Of a DNA stretch of 5,404 bases, positions 1 through 4,659 are shown piece by piece; the stretch's first letter is position 1, and the number at the start of each line of letters is the position of its first letter. Source of the DNA: CAZWMK01 sp964635065 (lineage in GTDB: Bacteria > Pseudomonadota > Alphaproteobacteria > Sphingomonadales > Sphingomonadaceae). The stretch spans positions 1-5,404 of the forward strand of contig CAZWMK010000126.1 of NCBI GenBank assembly GCA_964635065.1, given 5' to 3'. A program made the position numbers and the translations under genes. Below the pieces are notes generated by a model, which was not told the DNA's origin, searched no databases, and was given only the letters and a program-made list of their open reading frames with translations.

Positions 1-426
1 GCCCTGCGTGGCGATACGCCCACGGCTGACCTGCAGACCGTCGATGTTGACCGAAACGGTCTGTTCGATACCGGCGTCAAGCGCCGACGAGCCGACGCCG
101 CGGATCGCAAAGGATGCGCCCGAACCGCCACCGCCGGTCTTGGCGATAATCACCTGTGGCACCATCTGGCCGATCTTCGACAGGTCAGTCGCGGCATAGC
201 GCGTGATGTCCTTGGCGCTGAGCGCCGAGACGGCGACAGGCACGTCCATCATGGTTTCCGCGCGCTTACGGGCGGTGACAACGATTTCTTCAAGGCCAGT
301 GGTGGCGCCTGTATCGGCAACGTCGGCGGGCGACGCATCCTGCGCCGCGGCCGGAGCGGCATAGGCCAGAACGGCTGCCGTAGAGGCCAGCATAATATGA
401 CGCACGCAAAGAGAACTACTACGCAT
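1..426 (-). CDS. TonB-dependent outer-membrane receptor, N-terminal part (cut by window edge)
   Basis: The 142 visible residues are the start of a TonB-dependent receptor, an outer-membrane beta-barrel that imports a ligand using energy passed by TonB-ExbBD. Residues 1-28 look like a signal peptide: arginines near the start, a hydrophobic core around 12-24, and an AAA-QD cleavage site after about residue 28. A typical TonB box, EEIVVTARKR, lies at residues 46-55. The plug domain follows (DVPVAVSALSAKDI from 61, FAIRGVG near 106-112, VNIDGLQVSRG near 127-136). The barrel lies beyond the left edge. The start codon at 424-426 is preceded by GGGAG (433-437 on the plus strand) at good spacing; a second ATG at residue 12 has less support. 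The gene lies downstream of the tetR gene on the same strand, 154 bp away. The ligand cannot be read from the sequence; by context it may be the substrate of the nearby Rieske oxygenase. Family call firm, ligand unknown. Confidence 0.93.
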   Translation of the reverse strand, partial: MRSSSLCVRHIMLASTAAVLAYAAPAAAQDASPADVADTGATTGLEEIVVTARKRAETMMDVPVAVSALSAKDITRYAATDLSKIGQMVPQVIIAKTGGGGSGASFAIRGVGSSALDAGIEQTVSVNIDGLQVSRGRIATQG

Positions 427-580
427 AATAAACTCCCGAACAACACAAGGGGAAACCGGGGTATAGATGCGTTTCACGTGCACGCTTCTTGATTTATCGC
501 AAAAATGTCATCTTTCGCCTGATGCGTGATATTTTGGCAACACACTATATCATGATGCAATATTCGACCTTGCGCACAGT
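427..580 (-). promoter_or_regulatory. AT-rich leader of the TonB-dependent receptor, probable promoter region
   Basis: This 154-bp gap between the tetR stop and the receptor start is clearly richer in A and T than the genes around it, especially at 485-565. It contains an 8-bp palindrome ATCATGAT at 549-556, an AATATT palindrome at 559-564, and a GATGCGT heptamer repeated at 466-472 and 521-527. A TATAGT hexamer on the minus strand (544-549) resembles a -10 box, but no good -35 box sits at the right distance, so I do not fix a promoter. No convincing terminator follows tetR, so read-through from tetR is possible as well. Confidence 0.4.
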
Positions 581-1297
581 CTATTCGACGTTCGTCGCCA
601 GTCCGAGATACGCAAGCGCCATGTGACGCGCCTGCAGGCGAAAATCATCGCTGTCGACCAGCAGCGGTGCATCAGGCCGCCCGGTCAGCGGCAGTCCGGC
701 CCAGACAACAGCGCCGCGCAGGATGTTCTGCACATAACGCAGCGCGACCTTGAGATCGTCGTGCGCAATCAGATGGGCATGCGGTTTCAGCAAGCGTGCA
801 ATGCTGGATGAAACCAGTTCATTGCCCTCGTGCACGAGGTTGTAAATATCGGGATCGACGATGCGCTGGCGTTCCATCAGGCGCAGGATGCCGGCATCGC
901 GGCGAAAGACGCTGAAAATGATCTCGACATGGAAGAACACGATTTCGACAGCCGTGCGCCCGACCCAGCGATCGGGGGCGCACATCGCTGCGATCTGCCC
1001 CTCGCGGGCGACACGATAGCCATCCATGATCGCCATCAGGATCGAACGCTTGTCGGAAAACCGCTTGTAGATCGATCCGACCGACACCCCGGCCCGCCGT
1101 GAGATATCAGCGATGCTTGTCTGGTCATAGCCCTGGTCAACGAACAGCTCGGTTGCAGCCTTCAGCACCTTTTCCAGCGTCTGGCGGCTACGCGCCTGCA
1201 TCGGCGCCATGATCCACTGGCTTTCATCCTGCCAGTCGATCTGTTCGGCGGGCAGTCTGAGCAACGGTTCGTGCGGCGCCTGTGCAACAGCTTTCAT
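581..1297 (-). CDS. TetR/AcrR-family transcriptional regulator
   Basis: This 238-residue protein is a one-component DNA-binding regulator of the TetR family, which usually represses nearby genes until a small ligand binds its C-terminal domain. The N-terminal helical DNA-binding domain spans about residues 36-85. The helix-turn-helix is at residues 60-80 (TSIADISRRAGVSVGSIYKRF), followed by the conserved SDKRSIL segment. The remainder (about 95-238) is the variable ligand-binding and dimerisation domain and gives no clue to the ligand. An extra stretch of about 35 residues precedes the helix-turn-helix domain, longer than usual. The start at 1295-1297 is supported by AAGGGG (plus-strand 1306-1311) 8 bases upstream, although Met30 and Met33 are shorter alternatives. 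The gene is divergent from the Rieske oxygenase, and a palindrome lies between them, so control of the oxygenase and of itself is the natural inference. It may also affect the receptor gene downstream. Confidence 0.93.
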   Translation of the reverse strand: MKAVAQAPHEPLLRLPAEQIDWQDESQWIMAPMQARSRQTLEKVLKAATELFVDQGYDQTSIADISRRAGVSVGSIYKRFSDKRSILMAIMDGYRVAREGQIAAMCAPDRWVGRTAVEIVFFHVEIIFSVFRRDAGILRLMERQRIVDPDIYNLVHEGNELVSSSIARLLKPHAHLIAHDDLKVALRYVQNILRGAVVWAGLPLTGRPDAPLLVDSDDFRLQARHMALAYLGLATNVE

Positions 1298-1330
1298 ACA
1301 AGAAACCCCTTAGCCCGCGCCTATCAGTCC

Positions 1331-1358
1331 TTGCAATGTGCCACGAAAAAGATAGAAT
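1331..1358 (+). promoter_or_regulatory. Sigma-70-like promoter candidate for the Rieske oxygenase
   Basis: A TTGCAA hexamer (1331-1336, 4 of 6 to the -35 consensus) is followed after 16 bases by TAGAAT (1353-1358, 5 of 6 to the -10 consensus). Transcription would begin near 1365, leaving a leader of roughly 125 bases before the oxygenase start at 1492. The -10 box overlaps the palindrome at 1355-1372. Enterobacterial consensus rules are only a guide in alphaproteobacteria, so the exact site is inferred. Confidence 0.5.
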
Positions 1359-1372
1359 GGGAATACTCATTC
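1355..1372. promoter_or_regulatory. Near-palindromic operator candidate in the tetR/oxygenase divergent region
   Basis: The 18-bp sequence GAATGGGAATACTCATTC has perfect outer arms GAATG/CATTC plus one further matching inner pair. A second overlapping symmetry, GGAAT-4-ATTCC, is at 1360-1373. Size and symmetry are typical of operators bound by TetR-family dimers, and such operators often lie between the regulator and a divergent target. It overlaps the -10 box of the proposed oxygenase promoter, which would allow repression by blocking RNA polymerase. Binding by the adjacent TetR protein is an inference from position. Confidence 0.5.
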
Positions 1373-1477
1373 CATTTTATTGTGGAAAGACAAGAGCGAC
1401 TCACATGTCAGACATCCCAGCGCACTGCCCGCAGCGCCGGGATTGTTCATCCAGAATCGCGGGCCGCGTAACAGACT

Positions 1478-1483
1478 GGGGAG
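1478..1483 (+). promoter_or_regulatory. Ribosome binding site that fixes the oxygenase start
   Basis: GGGGAG lies 8 bases before the ATG at 1492. The reading frame stays open upstream, with another in-frame ATG at 1405 and one at 1282, but neither has a comparably strong site. This is the main reason for starting the oxygenase at 1492. Confidence 0.8.
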
Positions 1484-1491
1484 AATATCCG

Positions 1492-2868
1492 ATGAACGCA
1501 CCGTTGAAGCCGATCGAAGGCCGCTGCCCGGGGCCGAGCTATCAGGACATTGCCCGCGCCGATGGCGGCCTGCCGGGCGTTCTCGAACAGACGTCGAATC
1601 CGCCACAATCGACGGAAAACATTCCCTATGAGCGCTATACCAGCCGCGCCTTCTTCGACCTTGAAATGAAGAAGATGTGGCGGAAAGTCTGGCAATATGC
1701 CTGCCGCGAGGAGCACATCCTTGAAGTCGGCGATTATTACGTCCACGACATCGGCCGCTATTCGCTCGTTGTCGTCCGCACTGAAAACGGCATCAAGGCC
1801 TATCACAACAGCTGCCTGCATCGCGGCACCAAACTGAAGCCGTCGAACAGCAGCGGCTGGTCTCCCACCCTCGCCTGCCCCTATCACGGCTGGACGTGGA
1901 ACCTTGATGGCACCGTCAACAACATCCCCTGCAAGTGGGACTTCCCGCACCTCGACGAAAGCAAGGAACGCCTGCCCGAAGCGCGCGTCGAAACCTGGAA
2001 CGGCTTCGTCTTCATCAACATGAGCCACGACGGCCCCAGCCTCATGGAATATCTCGAGGTGCTGCCCGAGCATTTCAAAAACTGGGACCTGTCGAAATGG
2101 TACATCCATTCGCATGTCAGGAAGGAACTGCCCGGCAACTGGAAACTGGGCCAGGAAGCCTTCATGGAGGCCTATCACACCCCGGTCGCCCACCCGGAAA
2201 TGACGCATGTTGTCAGCGACATCAACATGCAGCACGATGTGTTCAGCGACCACATCAGCCGCGATCTGTGCGCCATGGCCAGCCCCAGCCCCACCTCGCC
2301 GCTGAAATTATCGCAGCAGGAACTGCTCGACCGCATGCTGGTCAGCGACCGCTCGGTCGTGGCCGAACGCAAGCTGGTTCCCGAAGGCAAGACGGCGCGC
2401 TGGGTGATGGCGGAACAGATGCGCGAAACCATGGCCCGCGATTATGGTCTTGATTATTCGCACTATTCGGTTCCGGAAATGATCGATTCGATCAAATACA
2501 ACATCTTCCCGAACCTGTTCGTCTATCCGGCGGTCGGCATGCCGATCATTCAGATGTTCCGCCCGCATGGCGACGATCACGACCGTTGCCTGTTCGACAT
2601 GATGGTGCTGCGTCCATACCCGGCCGACGGCTCGAAGCCTGACGTTGCCGAATGCATCACCATCGGCGAAAACGACAGCTACACCACGGTACCGGGCATC
2701 GACCCGTTCCTTGGCTCGGTTCTCGATCAGGACACCGACATCATGCGCTGGCAGCGCGAAGGCATGTATGCCAGCGAAAAGGGCGCAGAAACGCTCGCGC
2801 GTTATCAGGAATCGCGGATCCGCCGCGTGCATGAAACGCTCGACAAATACCTGAACGCACCCGAATAA
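1492..2868 (+). CDS. Rieske non-heme iron ring-hydroxylating oxygenase, alpha subunit
   Basis: This 458-residue protein is a complete oxygenase large subunit of the ring-hydroxylating family, which uses O2 and two electrons to hydroxylate or demethylate aromatic and other hydrophobic compounds in the cytoplasm. The Rieske [2Fe-2S] domain spans about residues 45-170, with ligands C108, H110, C129 and H132 (CLH and CPYHGW); 18 residues separate H110 from C129, one more than in naphthalene dioxygenase. The C-terminal catalytic domain has the iron motif EAYHTPVAH with H229 and H234, and a likely third ligand at D414 (LDQDTD). E226 takes the place of the aspartate that bridges the two metal centres in naphthalene dioxygenase. 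Length is normal for an alpha subunit. No beta subunit, ferredoxin or reductase gene follows; a terminator-like hairpin does. The protein may thus be an alpha-only oxygenase with distant electron carriers. The gene is divergent from tetR and probably controlled by it. Substrate cannot be assigned from sequence. Family call very sure, reaction unknown. Confidence 0.95.
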   Translation: MNAPLKPIEGRCPGPSYQDIARADGGLPGVLEQTSNPPQSTENIPYERYTSRAFFDLEMKKMWRKVWQYACREEHILEVGDYYVHDIGRYSLVVVRTENGIKAYHNSCLHRGTKLKPSNSSGWSPTLACPYHGWTWNLDGTVNNIPCKWDFPHLDESKERLPEARVETWNGFVFINMSHDGPSLMEYLEVLPEHFKNWDLSKWYIHSHVRKELPGNWKLGQEAFMEAYHTPVAHPEMTHVVSDINMQHDVFSDHISRDLCAMASPSPTSPLKLSQQELLDRMLVSDRSVVAERKLVPEGKTARWVMAEQMRETMARDYGLDYSHYSVPEMIDSIKYNIFPNLFVYPAVGMPIIQMFRPHGDDHDRCLFDMMVLRPYPADGSKPDVAECITIGENDSYTTVPGIDPFLGSVLDQDTDIMRWQREGMYASEKGAETLARYQESRIRRVHETLDKYLNAPE

Positions 2869-2884
2869 AACGGAAAGAACCTGA

Positions 2885-2925
2885 CAATAAGGCGGTGGGT
2901 CGCGTTGCGTCCTGCCGCCTTATTG
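2885..2925. terminator. Long hairpin between convergent genes, probable bidirectional terminator
   Basis: The arms CAATAAGGCGG (2885-2895) and CCGCCTTATTG (2915-2925) pair perfectly over 11 bp. On the plus strand the inner bases extend the stem through two G-U and two G-C pairs, one T-T mismatch and three more G-C pairs, closing on a 3-base GTT loop. The hairpin starts 17 bases after the oxygenase stop, and the stop codon of the minus-strand small gene (2920-2922) lies in its arm. There is no long T tract after the stem; the TTATT lies inside the arm on either strand. A terminator serving both convergent units is the best reading. Confidence 0.65.
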
Positions 2926-3132
2926 CTGAGGTTCCGCAGCCATCCCCGATGCTGCGGGTGGGGTTGGCATGGTGTTCCAGAGCCAGATGTTGATCATCGT
3001 CACCAACCCGACCGCCAGCATCAACAGGCCACGCTTGCGTTCATGCGCCGGACGGCGCAGCAGGATAAACACCCCGCCTGCCAGAAGCGCAAGGCTGGCC
3101 AGAACGCCGATCGACAACAGAAGCGATATCAT
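2920..3132 (-). CDS. Small two-helix membrane protein downstream of glpK
   Basis: I do not recognise this 70-residue protein. It has a hydrophobic segment at about residues 2-25, a strongly basic loop at 26-34 (RRPAHERKR), a second hydrophobic segment at about 35-53, and a short proline- and alanine-rich tail. By the positive-inside rule the basic loop is cytoplasmic and both ends face the periplasm. The start lies 3 bases after the glpK stop, so the two genes are almost certainly cotranscribed and may be translationally coupled; a GGAG (plus-strand 3144-3147) sits 11 bases upstream, inside the end of glpK. It is too short and has no motifs to be the glycerol channel GlpF. Its position suggests a role near glycerol use, or simple hitch-hiking in the operon. 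The hydrophobic pattern and tight spacing make it likely to be real. Confidence 0.72.
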   Translation of the reverse strand: MISLLLSIGVLASLALLAGGVFILLRRPAHERKRGLLMLAVGLVTMINIWLWNTMPTPPAASGMAAEPQQ

Positions 3133-3135
3133 CGG

Positions 3136-4617
3136 TTAATGCACTCCGGACAATGTCATTGCGATTGCACGCGCCCATGCCTGCCGTAGCGCATCACGCG
3201 CCGAGGGCTGCATCGCGGGCGCAAAGCGCCGCTCCGCCTGCCACATGCGCGCGGTTGACGCCAGATCGGGAAACAAACCAGCCCCCAGACCTGCCAGCAT
3301 CGCCGCGCCCAGGGCCGTGGTATCAAGGACGCGCGGGCGTTCAACAGCAATCCCCAGCACATCGGCGAGATTCTGGCACAGCCAGTCATTCGCCACCATG
3401 CCGCCATCGACCCGGACCGCCTGCGGCGTCACGCCGTCGGCTGCCAGCGCGTCGAACAAATCGGCCGTCTGCTGGCTCATCGCTTCAAGGCAAGCACGCA
3501 CGATGTGCGCGCGCGTCGTACCGGCTGTCAGTCCGGTGATCAGCCCGCGGGCCTCCGCCCGCCAGTAGGGAGCGCCAAGACCAGAAAAAGCGGGCACGAA
3601 CTGGACACCGGCCGTATCGGGGACGGAGGCAGCCATGACCGCGCTGTCCGCAGCATCGGCGATCAATCCCAGACCGTCGCGCAACCACTGGATGGCGCTG
3701 CCTGCGACAAAGATCGACCCTTCAAGCGCATAGGCTGTCTGTCCGTTCAGCCGCCACGCAACGGTCGTCAACAATCGGTTCTGCGAGAAAGGCGGAACCG
3801 CCCCTGCATGGGCGATCATGAATGCACCCGTGCCATAGGTCGCTTTCACCTGACCGGCTGTCAGGCACCCCTGCCCGATAGCTGCGGCCTGCTGATCGCC
3901 AGCCATGCCGGTGATCGGCAGGGATCGCCCGAACAAGCGGGTTTCGCCAAGGTACCCCGTGCAGTCGACAATGCGCGGCAGCCAGTCGGGCGACACATTG
4001 AAACGGGCGCACAGCCCTTCGTCCCACGCGCAGTCAGACAAACGCATCAGCATGGTCCGGGCGGCATTGGTCGCATCGGTGACAAAGGAAGCGCCCTCTG
4101 TCAGCCGGTGCATGAGATAGGCGTCTATCGTGCCGACCCCCAGATGCCCCGCGTCCGCCGCTGCTGCGACAGACGGCCAGTGTTCGAGCGCCCAGGCGAT
4201 CTTGGTGGCGGAAAAATAGGGATCCGCCAGAAGGCCGGTCGTGCGCTGGATCACAGGCTCCAGCCCGTCATCGCGCAGGCGGCGACAAGCATCGGCCGTC
4301 CGGCGGTCCTGCCAGACAATGGCGGGCGCCAGTGGCACGCCGGTCCGGCGATCGAAGAAAACCACGGTCTCCCGCTGGTTGGTGACGCCGATTGCGCACA
4401 CATTGCCTGTGCCGACGGTTGCCAGAACCTCTGCAACGCAGGCGTGTGTCTGGTCCCAGATTTCGGCTGCATCCTGCTCGACCCAGGCCGCTTGTGGATA
4501 ATAGGACTGGATTGGCCGCGAAGCCTGCGCCACTATTTCGCCTGCCTGTGAAAAGGCGATGGCGCGTGTCGATGTTGTGCCTTCATCGATGGCAAGGATC
4601 AGCGGTTCAGACGTCAT
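3136..4617 (-). CDS. glpK: Glycerol kinase
   Basis: GlpK phosphorylates glycerol with ATP to sn-glycerol-3-phosphate in the cytoplasm, trapping it for catabolism. The 493-residue protein aligns along its whole length with the E. coli enzyme (about 502). Domain 1 of the FGGY fold begins with the phosphate loop DEGTTSTR at 11-18. Glycerol-contact residues are kept: R82 and E83 (NQRE), W102, Y134 (DPYFS), D241 and Q242 (GMAGDQQ, D241 the catalytic base) and F266. Domain 2 shows YGTGAFM (261-267), FSGLGAPYW (344-352) and the nucleotide-site VDGGMVAN (403-410). The loop that binds fructose-1,6-bisphosphate in E. coli is about three residues shorter, and the EIIA-Glc contact region near the C-terminus is not conserved, so those controls are probably absent. 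The start at 4615-4617 gives the same N-terminal length as E. coli; the frame is open further upstream but only as a shadow of glpD. The Shine-Dalgarno sequence is weak. It is divergent from glpD. Confidence 0.97.
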   Translation of the reverse strand: MTSEPLILAIDEGTTSTRAIAFSQAGEIVAQASRPIQSYYPQAAWVEQDAAEIWDQTHACVAEVLATVGTGNVCAIGVTNQRETVVFFDRRTGVPLAPAIVWQDRRTADACRRLRDDGLEPVIQRTTGLLADPYFSATKIAWALEHWPSVAAAADAGHLGVGTIDAYLMHRLTEGASFVTDATNAARTMLMRLSDCAWDEGLCARFNVSPDWLPRIVDCTGYLGETRLFGRSLPITGMAGDQQAAAIGQGCLTAGQVKATYGTGAFMIAHAGAVPPFSQNRLLTTVAWRLNGQTAYALEGSIFVAGSAIQWLRDGLGLIADAADSAVMAASVPDTAGVQFVPAFSGLGAPYWRAEARGLITGLTAGTTRAHIVRACLEAMSQQTADLFDALAADGVTPQAVRVDGGMVANDWLCQNLADVLGIAVERPRVLDTTALGAAMLAGLGAGLFPDLASTARMWQAERRFAPAMQPSARDALRQAWARAIAMTLSGVH

Positions 4618-4659
4618 ATGTCCGTAGTAACCGCAGGCGACGGCAGAGGTAAGGGGATT
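4618..4659. promoter_or_regulatory. 42-bp divergent gap between glpK and glpD
   Basis: Only 42 bases separate the two start codons, so at least one promoter must reach into the opposite gene. On the minus strand CATAAT (plus-strand 4657-4662, overlapping the glpD ATG) is a 5-of-6 match to a -10 box for glpK, but its -35 region is poor. I see no convincing glpD promoter; it would have to lie partly inside the glpK 5' end. The glpK start forms a CATATG palindrome (4615-4620) with an in-frame ATG of glpD placed back to back. Confidence 0.45.
4645..4656 (+). promoter_or_regulatory. Ribosome binding site of glpD
   Basis: Two purine-rich matches lie side by side: AGAGGT (4645-4650), 9 bases before the ATG at 4660, and AAGGGG (4651-4656), only 3 bases before it. 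The first has the better spacing. They favour the ATG at 4660 over the in-frame ATG at 4618, which has no such site and would add 14 residues absent from the E. coli protein. Confidence 0.65.

Noticed and set aside
581..595. Small CGAC/GTCG hairpin at the 3' end of tetR as a terminator
   Set aside because: The stem is only about 4 bp with no T tract, too weak to call.
1282..1404. Oxygenase start at 1282, overlapping the 5' end of tetR
   Set aside because: The proposed promoter lies at 1331-1358, downstream of this ATG, and the upstream residues show no family similarity.
1458..1468. CGCGG-G-CCGCG palindrome in the oxygenase leader as a possible hairpin
   Set aside because: With a usable loop it leaves only four base pairs, and such short GC palindromes are expected in GC-rich sequence.
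1447..2253. 268-codon open frame on the minus strand inside the oxygenase gene
   Set aside because: It is fully antisense to a gene with clear Rieske and iron-binding motifs; the frame is open because of GC-rich codon structure, and its product shows no recognisable motif.
3505..4551. 348-codon open frame on the plus strand opposite glpK
   Set aside because: It is antisense to a full-length, motif-complete glycerol kinase; its composition fits a reverse-strand shadow and it has no recognisable domain.
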